Positions 1 to 11,354 of a stretch of DNA of 64,000 nt are shown here, piece by piece. Numbering within the stretch: position 1 is the first letter of the stretch; each line of letters begins with the position of its first letter. Origin of the DNA: Acholoe squamosa (taxonomy: Eukaryota; Annelida; Polychaeta; Phyllodocida; Polynoidae). A program made the translations under genes and the position numbers. The notes below the pieces were generated by a model. It was not told the origin of the DNA and did no database searches. It saw only the letters and a list, made by a program, of their open reading frames with translations. The stretch is taken from contig OX439039.1 in the NCBI GenBank assembly GCA_949317995.1, positions 73,976,002 through 74,040,001 on the forward strand. The letters are read 5' to 3'.

Positions 1-2879
1 AACACTGCCCAGATGGCACCCGTTGCCCTTATCTATGCACCACCAGACACTACTATAAATCACAACTTGTTTACGGCCAGCAAATGATACAGGTCGTGAG
101 TATCTCACGGAGCAGCTCACAAAGCAGCTCAGGGTAACTTACTGATACTTTTACGTTATATGGGCCACCATCACTGACTGTCTGTTGGGGTTTTTCAGGT
201 GGGTCCCTTGTCGATATTAAGAAATGTTCATGTGCCCCTATCGAGTTTAAGAAATGCTCATATTCCCCCATATCAGGGCAGACCCATAAAGTATGTCACA
301 CCAGAAGGGCCAGGTTGGGGTGTCCTCTTTTGGCTGTGTTGGCTCCTCTAGGCCTATTATAGTAAAAGTGTGACAAGGGATGGGGGGGGGGGGATATCCA
401 CTAAGCCCAAAAATGTCCATGACACCATTTCAAATGTAAGGCTCTAGAGCCATTGTGTTGGTCCGTGACATTCCCAAATTGTTCAATTGTCATGGACAAT
501 ACTTGTAGTAATTTAGTGGAATGCGTGGTCTATTTTTTGCTGAAAATCTTCAGTACACTAATAACTTCTCCCACCTGAACTCCTATCTGTGATAACTAGG
601 CGTAGGCGTAAGTTAATGTGTTTTCATCAGTACAGAAAGTATCAATGGTATGTTGGAATTCTAAGTCAGCGAAAATCACAGAGGCCGATAAATAGCGGTA
701 AGTGCAAACTGAATAGGGGCAGAGTATCAGGTTGTTTTTCTGCGTACCTTTGCATATGAGTAGCCACTACCCACACAAGTACTAGAAGCAGACACAATCC
801 TTTTAATGACCCTGCAGAAATTCTCACCTTTTGCCGACATTTTGTTTCGTTTTGTGGTAATTTATTAACTCGAAAAGCAAGTTATAAGGAGTTTATAACT
901 TCAATCATTTTGGTTGTGCGAATAAGTTTAAAAAAAGATGGAAATTTTGTATATAAGAGGCAGAATTACTTAATGAATTTGTAGTGCCATTAAAGGAGGA
1001 GATGTAGGGGTCTTGCAGGAAAAGGTATTTCATTACAAAGTTTTGTAAATTTTGAGAAATTGTCAAAATTGTACAGACTCAGTTGGTTGGCAGCCATAAG
1101 ACCCTTTTTGCCTCCAATGGTAAAGGTATATGATGTTGATCTATGTATCAACTTTCCTGCCTTTTTGGGCAATGTGGTGTAAATAGTGCAGTTTTGGCAG
1201 GGAGTTATGCGAATAGTGGCTTGGTGGTGCGAATAACATGGGCAAGGGAGTGCTGATGCAACAGGATGAGTGCACAACTCATGGGAGCCAATCACAGGCT
1301 TTTCACTTTTTGAGTTATCAGCAATTTACATTGCTGCATTATTTTTTCCTCCCGATTTTAACCAGGATCTTAAGATTTGCGACTTTTTGTCGACAGAAAT
1401 GTGGCATATTTGGAGAAAAGAAAATCCAGCATACAGGTTACAGATGGGCACTTTGAATTCACCTCAGTTTACTCATGGATGTCAATTTCATGTCTCTGGT
1501 TTACTCCTTATCATTTTGTTTGGGTGTGCCTCTTATTTATAAAGAGATACTAAAGCGTATCTGCAGGACTTGTAGACCCCTGGTGTCCTTAATCGTCTCG
1601 GGTGAATCAGCGCTGCAAAGACACGGGGTGGAAATGTTCAGTACTCTCCCAGAACAGCTCAGGTCTCCAAGCGGAGACCAAGGGACTGATCAGCGTGATG
1701 TAATTGTGTGTTTAAGATAAACCTTTAAGGCCCGCATGATGCCTCCAGTTTCATCATCATTAGTTGGCATGATGCACCAATGCAGTTCTGGCGAGTCCGC
1801 TCGCCAGCACTGCATTACTGCATCATGACGACCCTTCAGGACTGTATTACTCATCCATGTATGGTCGGCCTGATACACGAATGAAGCCCTGGCTATATAT
1901 ATATTTTTTACATTTTGATGACAAATTGGTAAAATCTATTCATGAAAAATACCTCCCCTAAAGGGTTAGCACACAAGGAAAGGGCGTGCAGCGAAATATT
2001 AGATGGAAAACGGCAGGGAATCCGCTGCAGGGAAATCATCTTCTGTAATAGGAGGGGAAAAAGTTGATTGTCAGGACCGAGGGAGGGATAGCTTACTGCA
2101 TGTAATTGTAACCTAGAAAGAGCTCAAGTATCAAAACAGGAATGTCAAATATGAAGGAGCAAAGGGATAATAGTTCCTTACCCGTGAATTATTATAGAAA
2201 GGGTCGATAAATACTATTGTTTATATAATGATGGAGTAGCTTATGTTGGGATTGGGAGAGGGCACATGTAGCTCCTTCCTATAATTTCTTTGCTGGAAAA
2301 AAAGAGTTACCTACCTTTTAGATCACCTAAAACCTTTTAATTCACCTGAAACCTTTTAGCTCACCTAAAGCCCATGGATATATCGTGTGACAGTGGCGGA
2401 TCCAGGATTTTAAAAAGAAGGGCATGCACCCCCTTAATGTTCATCCCATATTTTTTTTATTAAGGCAAAAAAGAGACAATTTAACTACAGCCAAAAAGGA
2501 GGGGCATGGGGTGTGTGATAACTGAAATGTATGATGTCAAAAAAGGCAAAAAAAGTATGATATGCCAAATAATGAAATTAGACATGCGATGTTGGATGAC
2601 AAGAAAGTATTAAAGTATAGATCAAAAAGTAATGAATTCATATTGAAATGCAATATTACATCAGGGCGTTATAAGCAGACTTCCCCCAATGTGATACACA
2701 TGTCCATGATAAATGTTTGACTATGTCTACCATCTGTGTAGCAGAGTCCATGTATTAGAGATATGAGTGATAACAGGGCGGGGCAGGCTAACAGCACGAC
2801 CTATCCAATCTCCATGTTGCCGACCAGGGGGGCAGTATCAAATAGGCTCCCATCTATACGGCCAGACTCATTCCAGCAA

Positions 2880-2894
2880 CCACTAGGGGGCGAC
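2880..2894 (+). promoter_or_regulatory. CTCF-like motif, forward
   Basis: CCACTAGGGGGCGAC matches the CTCF core CCASNAGRKGGCRS in all but perhaps the last base. A second near-match (CGACCAGGGGGGCAG, one extra G) lies about 55 bp upstream. Its orientation is opposite to the pair near 5.0 kb. Confidence 0.5.
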
Positions 2895-3989
2895 ACCCCC
2901 GGGTCAGCGCGGCCGCCGATTAAAGCGTCCGGAACCGGATGTGGAGCCGACGCTGCCCCTATACTAGTCTCTAGGACGAGCCGCTCTCATTGGGCGTAAC
3001 TTGGATGAACCCAGGGTCGATTTGGTCCCTACCTGTATGCTATAGGAGAAGTAGACAAAAGATCCAGGAATAGATTAATATAGGTCTTTTATGAAAGGAG
3101 TACAGCATACTAGTAGCAATGAAAGATCAAAATACAGTTCTGCAGAGCATTTCGCTCAGACTGTTGATGGGAGGGAATGTTGAGTCTTGGGTGGGGGTGT
3201 TAGTATTATGCACAACAGGTTAGGTCAAGTCTCTAATCTCTCTATGTATTTCAGATGAAATAAAGTGAACATGAAGTGATGTCAGTGTGTTTTCTAACAA
3301 TATAAAAGCACTACGTATGAAAAGCAAGGGAGATCTCATATCCTTTATTACAATAATTTACATTTGTATTACATTTACACTATTATATCAAAGCAGCAAA
3401 ATGCCCTCATGGAGTGAGGCCTCATTGGCCGTTACTACAGAGTACCCCTTCCTCCCTCACCACTCTCTCTGTACATGAATACTAGCATGCTGCCACATGG
3501 TAAGCATGTGAGGACTAGTGGGGTGCCTCCGTCCGTTATGACCCCCGCCATAAGTCTCATCATACACATTTACACATGCACCACAGCCTACATCATCTCT
3601 TTGTGAGCACCATATAGGATTCTAGACCCATACCCAGTGGATTCGCCATTTTGAATTTTGCTGGTTCTTCTCAAAGTGGCAAGACTGATAAAACATGGCA
3701 TGATGGGTACATTTAGTAACTCTCCCTGGGACAAACTGGCTCCATCTTATCAGCTCAAGATCAGTGCATGTCGCCAGAAACCAGCTTCAATCCCGCTTAG
3801 ACCCAATTGCACATCTGTCTTTTGGGGAGTGTGTAGAGGTTGTGCTGAATGAAGTCGTATTCTTTCTTTCTGTGTTTATGGGAGATCTATTGAATTCTAT
3901 AAGTGCTGGCACTTTAAAAACCCCTTAGTATATCAGTGTGGAATTCAATATATGATCTCCCATTAACCTCTAGGTGAAATTCTCTGCCT

Positions 3990-4060
3990 TATATGGTCAT
4001 GTAGAGTGGTAGGCTGGAAACCTACCCCTGAATTACGTCCTGCTTCTCTCCCACTACATA
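3990..4060. repeat. Dispersed repeat shared with 21870-21930
   Basis: GGCTGGAAACCTACCCCTGA followed by TTCTCTCCCACTACAT occurs here and again near 21879-21927. A further shared piece (TAGTTATACAGAC followed by AGATGCCCAGC-like sequence) follows here and near 22225-22252. These look like two copies of one unclassified repeat. Confidence 0.55.
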
Positions 4061-4092
4061 TTTAGTTATACAGACTGCATATGCCCAGCATA

Positions 4093-4226
4093 GGGCATTT
4101 TCGCGTGCCCCGATCCGGTTAACCCGGTCAACCGGCTGTACCCATCGGGCATACACCACAGCTTCATCCCGGATGTATCAGATCAAGTCACCAGGTTAAC
4201 CAGGTTGGGTCGCGCGAAAGTGCCCA
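4093..4226. mobile_element. Palindromic MITE, GGGCATTTTCGCG ends, TA-flanked
   Basis: Termini GGGCATTTTCGCG and CGCGCGAAAGTGCCCA are inverted and flanked by TA on both sides. Inner arms (CGGTTAACCCGG and CCAGGTTAACCAGG) extend the hairpin. It has no coding capacity. The TA flanks suggest a Tc1/mariner-type target (inference). Confidence 0.65.
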
Positions 4227-4922
4227 TAGTAGAGTGGTGTACCGGAAATTGGTTTTGTGTGTTGTGATTGGCTAATAATTCCACTACTTCTCACTATAAC
4301 CACTATGTGGCAGCACAACTACCAGTCTCACACACATATAAAGCATTATCAATGTAAACTGCTCCATAAAACTACCATATCGCAATCTAAACAGGCATCA
4401 GGATCAACAAGATCTCCCATATTTGATTTATCAAATGACGACGTCCTAATGTCCTCCTTGTTTTTTTTTTTGTTTTTTTTTTCATGTTTTAAGATTCAAA
4501 TTAATTCTGTATTTAGTACCTCGTGTATAAGGCTCGTCTCTCCATTTAAGGTGCACGCTGTTTCAGAGGAAGTGCTCTAGGACTGTCCATGTGTAGTAAG
4601 GCACAATCAGCAATAGAGTCCTGTTTTGAAGGCCTTCTGAAAGCCGCAGCTAGGGTTTTTTGGGGCCCCCCTTTGGCATTATAAGCGAAACCTTTTACGT
4701 GAGGTTAGACGGTATCAAAGTTTAAATGATAATTCATTTTAAAATAGAACAAAACCTTAGTATTAAAACCTTAACGCTGTCTGCAGTGTCAACAGAAAAT
4801 ATGAAGGAAAAAAAAACACCCCAGGGTAACACAAGGAACAAAGTGATTCTGTAAATCACAGGTAGGCAGACAAGCTTGCAATGTAGGTAAACACCTTTCC
4901 CTTCAACTTCCCCATCTGCTTA

Positions 4923-5028
4923 GCGGCCATCTTGACGTGTGACGGCCGGAATTTAAGGCTCGCGGTGCATGCTGGGAGCGGAGCGTGGCGCCCCCTGGTG
5001 TAGGATGATCGGTGTCGCCCCCTCGTGG
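4923..5028 (-). promoter_or_regulatory. Promoter-like cluster: YY1, ZNF143 and two CTCF-like motifs
   Basis: Within 106 bp lie GCGGCCATCTTG (4923-4934; the reverse of the YY1 motif CAAGATGGCCGC), CGCGGTGCATGCTGGGA (4961-4977; the reverse of the ZNF143/Staf motif) and two reverse CTCF-like cores, TGGCGCCCCCTGGTG (4986-5000) and GTCGCCCCCTCGTGG (5014-5028). The block is CpG-rich against an AT-rich background. YY1 and ZNF143 sites typically sit at animal promoters. On the minus strand the YY1 motif overlaps an ATG (4930-4928) that opens MAAKQMGKLKGK and stops after 24 codons; a first exon is possible but unproven. Confidence 0.55.
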
Positions 5029-5049
5029 CGTCGGCTGGAATCATCACCG

Positions 5050-6845
5050 TCGATCCGACTGATGAATAGGGTTAATGCATGTGTAGGTAGAGGAGTAGAT
5101 CTGATAGGGTCAGGAGGGTTAGCCATGGATGAAGACTGGAGGAGGGATTTCCTGGAGTGTGATTGAAAGGGCTCCCAGCAGAATATGATGTATCTTGGCG
5201 TTCTTCCTTAGGCACCTGGGTTAACTCCTTAAGGGCAGGATAGTGGCACTAAGCACTTCTTGGTCATGGTGTTTTAAATGCTATGATACAGGCCTGGGAA
5301 GTAATTTGTCAGTTGTGCATTTTTGCATCATGCTTTCCTTTCCCCAAATTGCTGTCACGATGCAATAATGCAGTCCCGGTGAGACTTACTTTCCCATTTT
5401 CTCCCTCCAGAATCGAGGTAACGAGTTGCTGAGATGAAAAATGAATCTAGCTGTTAATGCTTGTGAGTGATACACGTGGGCTAACTATATCAAATGTATT
5501 TTACGAAATGTCAAAGTCTGTAAAACAAGTCAGGTAAATAAGATGAAATCTTGTTAATGGCTCGTGTACTCAGCCCGGACCACCATGAAACACATATAGG
5601 GGGAGATAGAAGCAATGTGACAGAACTGAAAAAAAAGGAAGAATGAATTTCTTCATCTCCAACTGAAGAACGATTAAAATGTGATAGTTTTTTAATGGAG
5701 ATTCTCAATATGATGTTACTTGACTAAGTCCAGATGGTGCTATCTGAAAGTGGACTACATATGGAGGAATATACCGGCATGTACCTGGACTGGAACACTA
5801 GAGGGTAAAATGTGTATTGGAATACCTTGGGTTTAAGGCACAAAAAAAAAGGTTTGTTTCCGGTCACCCGACCGTCCTCAGCTAAATAGGGGACTCGTGA
5901 TCTACCTGTGCACAACAATGTATATGGCCCATAATGTTTAAAAAGGCATATATTTGATATAAGAGTAAACATGTTACTTAAGCTCCAAAAGAAATGGCAG
6001 CAAGGACACAGCAGAACAGTATGCCTTTACAAAAAATCTTTCATTTCCCCAAAAGGCATCTTTTGGACCCTAATACCCGAGGGCTCGATAAATCAAGTCA
6101 GAGAAGCTGTACTATACGGTCCGGGGCCTACAGGCACAGGAGCTAAAGAAAAGTGTGCCCAGTAAAGGAAATTTGTGCCCTACCAAAAGAAAAACAGTTA
6201 GAAATGTGGTCAGTTTTTCACCAATTCCCTAGATTGTCATATGATACAATAATAGTAAGTGAAGATTGAAAATACATTGAAAGTAAAAATTCAAAGCAAT
6301 TTATCAACATTCGAATTATCATTTTAATACATTTCGTTATTTGTGTCCGCCGGTTACATTTGTCTGTGCCCATTTGCATTTTTCTTGTGGCATGTCTTTA
6401 TTAGGATTCTCTTATAGATAAAACAGAAGAGGGAAATATAGAAAAAAGGTCCTGTTAGTTTAGCAATAGCCCTATGCCATATTTTGTATATATAAGACTT
6501 TATCATTACACTCTCATGTTCCACGCCCTCTCGGCATGTCATATCACCTAATCTCCCCCAATCATTACCCTCTTCTCACAGGATCTGACCTCTTCCATTC
6601 CAATGCAGGACCCCCTCCCAGGTCTCCAGCACCCAACGTTCACAGTTGAATTGTCAGATAATAAATGCTATTGACATCAAGGACGGATTGGGTGTCACAG
6701 GGGGCTCTGTGACAGGGGTGTGACTTGGGGTGCCTGGCTCCGTACCCTTCTCTGCCTTGTATTAACCATTTAAGGGTTGTATAATGCCTTTAGAAGTCTT
6801 CAGGGATTTCCCTGATTTCATGGATTTTCAAGTTATAAAGACCTA
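5050..6845. other. Non-genic stretch
   Basis: I see no exon or complete element, only a fragment of the TGCATCATG family near 5225-5390 starting from a TTAACTCCTTAAGGG terminus. Confidence 0.5.
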
Positions 6846-6847
6846 TA

Positions 6848-7051
6848 CCGTATCCGACCTAATAAGCGCCCAGGACGCTTAAAAATTGTATTTATAGCCC
6901 TCCAGAAGTTAAGGGTTTATTTAAAAAGCTCAAAAATCCTGAAAAATTAGTCTTTTTCTAGTCTGAAAAAAACAACAACAAACAAACAACAACCAAATAG
7001 GGGGTGGGCCGCTTCTTATATGGGGAGGGGCGCTTATTAGGTCGAATGCGG
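6848..7051. mobile_element. TA-flanked MITE with CCGTATCCGACCTAATAAGCGC ends
   Basis: Inverted termini of about 25 bp (CCGTATCCGACCTAATAAGC and GCTTATTAGGTCGAATGCGG) are flanked by TA. The ends and the AATAAGCGCC motif relate it to the CCGTAA families at 30.0, 34.4, 55.8 and 56.1 kb. Confidence 0.7.
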
Positions 7052-7209
7052 TACAGTCCTTTACACACCCATTTCAATGGGTTGTAATTGAGCGTTTCAT
7101 GGATTTATGCACACTGTGCTAGAGTATTAGAAAAGAAGTGAAGTCCCTGCAAGTGGGAGTTGGGAGTTTGTGCTCAGTTTCTTTTGTTCCTGTCTTGAGA
7201 GATGGTGTA

Positions 7210-7380
7210 TTTTTGTAGGCATGATGCAGTCAATCAGTGCTAGACAGTCTGCTCTCCAGTATGTCATTGGTGCATCATGGCATCGTATCAACCCATAGTG
7301 TTAGGATGAGGTATTAATGCAGCCCTGCTGACTTCTTCACCAGAGCTGCATCCATGCATCATTACGGCTAGTAGGTATAA
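7210..7380. repeat. TGCATCATG-family dispersed repeat
   Basis: Shares TTGGTGCATCATG, AATGCAGCCCTG and CATGCATCATTACG with copies near 1.8, 17.9, 32.5 and 36.2 kb. Its boundaries are unclear. Confidence 0.5.
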
Positions 7381-8329
7381 TTCAGGGGAGGGGGCGGGGC
7401 AGCCAAAAAGGTGTGGGGGGTGGGGGTATAAATTTGGGGTATTTTCTATAATAATCTACAGGCTCCTCCTGAAAAGGTGTGGGAGATGATTCGTCCCTCA
7501 CACCCCCAAATTTCCACTGAATCCAATGCATTAAAGCGTTATGCAGCCATTACAGGGTTAATCCCCCCCCCACTCCCGGCCCACCATGCGTGACAACTTC
7601 TTCATTTATGCACAAAGACATGGCGGAGTAATAAATGACCTCGTGACGAGCACCACATGGACGCAGCCTGCTAACCGCTAATGCCGGCGCCGCCCTCGGC
7701 CAGGGACTATTTTTATATCAGCATCCTTTGGTAACCTCTCCATACTGCCCCATCACCCCATCCACCCCACCCATCCATATATCACATGTACATCCATGGC
7801 ATCATTTGGGCTTCACTGGGGCACATAATGTTAACTTTACTTTGGGCTATACATACACACGTAGCATAATACCTAGCTATAAGGTAAACCTCGTGTATAA
7901 GCGGGCGTATATGCCGCACATTGGGTTGAAAGAAATGCTATAAGGCGCATCTCAGGGTGGATTTATGACATGTTATGACTGATCTATAGTGTGATTACCT
8001 CACTTATAAGACTCACACACACTAAGTTGAAGGAATTGTTGTAAGGCACATCTAATTTCAGATTTATAGCACTGTAGTTTTAGTACTAATAATCTACAGG
8101 TAATTACATTGTCAGTGTTATCCTTGCAACCACTGTTCAACATGTTCATTTCAATTAACTGTGTTCAAATGAGGAGTACAATTTTGCATGTTTAAGCTGT
8201 TTATAAAAAAAGGTACCTGGGATTCCACAGCTGAACCAAGGTGGCCCAATTAAACTGACGTCTATGTCAAGCGGCAGCCTTTTATTCTTAAGCATATGTT
8301 ATTCACATAGTGAAAAGTGGACTTTGATC

Positions 8330-8420
8330 CAAGGTTTATTGGTATATCTACAGTGACATTGCAAAACAAATGTACCGTTGCTTTCTGAATAAAGAATTTT
8401 TCAAACTCAAACTCAACTCA
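8330..8420 (+). mobile_element. 3' end of a LINE (plus strand)
   Basis: AATAAAG followed by a short tandem tail (TCAAACTCAAACTCAAC) is the typical 3' terminus of CR1/L2-type non-LTR elements. Only the last ~90 bp is recognisable. Confidence 0.5.
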
Positions 8421-8521
8421 GTATAATAACCTCACCCAGAAGGCAAACCTAGAGTTCAGGAGCATTCTTCCAGCAAGATAATACGGAATAGGTGCAATAT
8501 GGGATTTACTGTTTTTATCAA

Positions 8522-8752
8522 TTAACCTTTTAGCTTTTGGAAGTGGGCTGTCAAAGAACTTGCCTGAATCAAGTCCCAGCAATATTTCGTAAGTCCTAAT
8601 GCCCTACATATGCAACCCTGTATATATCCCTGAACCATCCTCAAGGCCCCATGTAAATCCATCATCAGATGGGATGACGATGTCCCTATCAAGCACCAAA
8701 GCTCAACATTGATGACAAATTCTAAAATCATTTTAATCCTTCGAAGTACCAT
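8522..8752 (-). pseudogene. Possible LINE post-reverse-transcriptase fragment (minus strand)
   Basis: The minus-strand frame contains VQGYIQGCICRALGLTKYCW, resembling the conserved R-x-LGL-x-KYC region downstream of the reverse transcriptase in CR1-like elements. It is short, without start or end signals, and opposite in orientation to the LINE tail beside it. This is a weak call. Confidence 0.3.
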
Positions 8753-9388
8753 ATTCTTCTCACATTTCCCTGTTTCACCTTAAAAGAAAGGTTACGAAGG
8801 TTGATAGTTTCTTGGCAGCGAATTGCATTAGATGGAACTCCAGGGTACATGTACTGCGGTCTGTGGCTTCAGTGCAAGAACTGGCAAAGAGGGAGAGGTG
8901 TTAAAAAGGAATTTTAACTTAAAAGAAAATTAAAAAAAAATATCATATATAGTTGAGTAGATAAATGTTTCGGTAATTTTGCTGACACTTGAATCACCAA
9001 CCGCTCAGCACCTTTCACCGTCCACCTTGAGCGCCCAGTCCCCGCCGTGCCATCTTGGCGTCTTCATTTTATCGGTGGGGGGAACATGTGGGTTTTATTG
9101 GCTAACGGCGAGCAATCTGGCCAAGAATTTGGCTAATCATGTGGACTGTCTGAGGATGGGGCAGGGTAGAAGGGGAGGGGTTAGTGAGGGATTTCTGACT
9201 AGTTAGTGGATGGATTGGGCGGGGCAGATAGGGTGGGAATTAGTGTCTTGTTTGGGGGATGAACATTGTAGGCTGGCGGGGGTAGAATGATAGATGATAG
9301 AGGATAATAAATAGATTTTAATTGAGAGAGTAAGTGACGTGAGAATGTCGGAATGAAGCATGGGTGCGGTGCATGTATTAGAGAGCTA

Positions 9389-9858
9389 CTGTAAACGTAG
9401 ATATTTTCGCGAGTATAAATTTTCGCGAATTTGATTAAAAAGACAATTTTGCGTGTATTTAAATTCGCGAATTTCCGATTCTTTAATCCTCCTGGTTGTC
9501 TGAATATAGTGGAAGGGTTAAAGTACAGAGATATGTATAAAAATCATCTGTGTGTCATTTGTTCTGGTGAAGATAATTATCTATTTTTATGTTTGATATT
9601 ATGGTGCACGTTTTAATAATAGATATTATAATTTCTTTTGTGGGTTAGAACTTGGATTATGCCCTCTGTATCATGCACCAGGATGCAGGTACATAAGGCA
9701 CAGAGAAGTAGGCGGTCACCATTACACCCCATCCACCCTTTGAATGACCCAGACCATCTACAAAGGATAAATTTTCACGATGTACTTAAATTCGCGAATT
9801 TTTAATTTCCGCGAAATTCGCGAAAATATGTACAGCGCGAAAATATCTACGTTTACAG
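9389..9858. mobile_element. 470-bp MITE, CTGTAAACGTAGATATTTTC ends, TA-flanked
   Basis: Perfect inverted termini of at least 23 bp (CTGTAAACGTAGATATTTTC, continuing GCG) are flanked by TA. Near each end are repeated AATTCGCGAATTT-type palindromes. It is non-coding. TA flanks suggest the Tc1/mariner superfamily. Confidence 0.8.
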
Positions 9859-9860
9859 TA

Positions 9861-11218
9861 CTCGCTAACGCTGAATTCATGCACCATGGGGATATATTAC
9901 AGCTATATATACAGGCTGAGGGGGCTCGGCTGAGGTATATTACATGACCCGATGAATTAATCCAATATCGATCTTGTCATACGTGACAGATCTAATCACA
10001 GTATAAATCTACGAGCTTGGGTCGTAATATGGTGTTTTTCAAACATGATGTATTGCTTTCGCTTGATTTTTAAATCCAGTCAGTCAAAGAGAAAAGAAAG
10101 AAAATAGGCACGTCAGTTTATACATGTCTTTGCAGTGAGCTATGAGAAATGTGTACAAATCATGAACAGAGTAATTGTGTCATAAAACAGCAGTGGACTA
10201 TAAATAGTTCACCACTTCACCAACAGGGGCCAGAAATAATGGACAGGGAATCCCAGGCATGCTTAGAGGAGCGACTCCTGACCAAAAAAAAATGAGGAGG
10301 AAAAATGGAAAGGGTTTACCATCGTATGGATGAACATAAGCCAAACTGGTGTTTTTGCAATACCACGCATGGCAAAAAAAGTACACAGAGGAAAAATATA
10401 TTTAAAAAACACTACCATTTTTATGTGTTGATGAACAGGACGCTATCTAGGAGATCTCTCTCTTGGTCTTGTTATGAGGCGATTAACAGTGTTTTTGTAT
10501 GGTTTTCTAGGTATGGGGAAACAGGGGGAATGCCTGGTGCAATTGACACTTTGGTATTAAGGTGTTGAAATCTACATCTGTTGGTCCATGTTACTGATGA
10601 GATTGTATTTCCTACTTATGAAAATACTAATAAAGAATGATAATAGGATGTGTGACAGTCATGTTGAGAGCATATTTATTAAGATTATCTTATCTGAAAT
10701 CTGAAGAAATGAGGACAGCAGCTCAAATTTCCCCTTGTTCTTCACAGCCAAAAATAAGGCAGTTGCAGAAAGTGCTCCTCGTTTTGGATAAATCCCTATG
10801 TACGAGAATCAAATGATCTATGGGATTCAATTTCAAAACTTTTTCTTGAATTAATATCGTCGTCTTAAAGAAGCCAGATATGTGCATTCCAGAATGAACA
10901 AAAGCATTCAACTTTTGCACTGAGCTGTGACAATATACACGCATGGGCCTATCTGATATTCATGGTATTGCCACTCATATGGTCATTAGTACTGTGCTTG
11001 GGATAAAAGGTGTGGCAGCAGAGTTTTAATGACAACCTTGGAAATTATCTATCCTCAACTATGATACAAGGGAGTTTGGGTATAATCAACATGACTTGCA
11101 CATGTATCACCTGTTTATTTCTGTATTTAGATTCTATGTTTTTCTTTTTTCTTTTTGAAAAAAAATAATTCATGTTTTCACTGCAATTAATCACTTTTTA
11201 TTTCTGTATCCCTTTCAG
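9861..11218. other. UTP15: Non-genic stretch upstream of the first recognised UTP15 exon
   Basis: No exon or complete element is recognised. If the 5' exons lie further upstream, this is UTP15 intron. It ends in a pyrimidine-rich tract and CCTTTCAG. Confidence 0.45.
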
Positions 11219-11354
11219 GAGGTACCGTCATCAAGGTGTGGGACGCCCTGGCCGGGGGGAAACTTGTGACGTCATTCAGCAACCACCACAAGACGGTCAC
11301 GTGTCTAGCATTCTGCTCTGACTACCAGCGTCTCCTCTCAGCCTCACTAGACAG
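11219..11354 (+). CDS. UTP15: UTP15 coding exon (WD40 blade)
   Basis: Acceptor CCTTTCAG ends at 11218 and donor GTAAAC starts at 11355. The exon begins with two bases of a split codon and ends with two (phase 2). It encodes [15 protein letters not shown] and [10 protein letters not shown], a WD blade with the canonical VWD end and the family's conserved NHHKTVTCL stretch. It is the first UTP15 exon recognisable in the window. Confidence 0.93.

Larger units (their letters stand above)
1..4090. other. Non-genic repeat-bearing stretch
   Basis: No exon is recognised. It contains a member of the dispersed TGCATCATG family (about 1735-1890), a G run near 384-392 and three GCGAATA motifs at about 906-1240 that may mark a decayed element. 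The moderately CpG-rich block around 2840-3000 has the CTCF-like site. Open frames here look random. Confidence 0.6.

Noticed and set aside
990..1295. 101-codon minus-strand frame
   Set aside because: No domain, no splice support, and it overlaps GCGAATA-box sequence that looks repetitive.
4856..5047. 63-codon minus-strand frame at the promoter-like block
   Set aside because: It is not accepted as a gene. Only the inner ATG (MAAKQMGKLKGK) fits the YY1/start arrangement, and no downstream exon could be identified.
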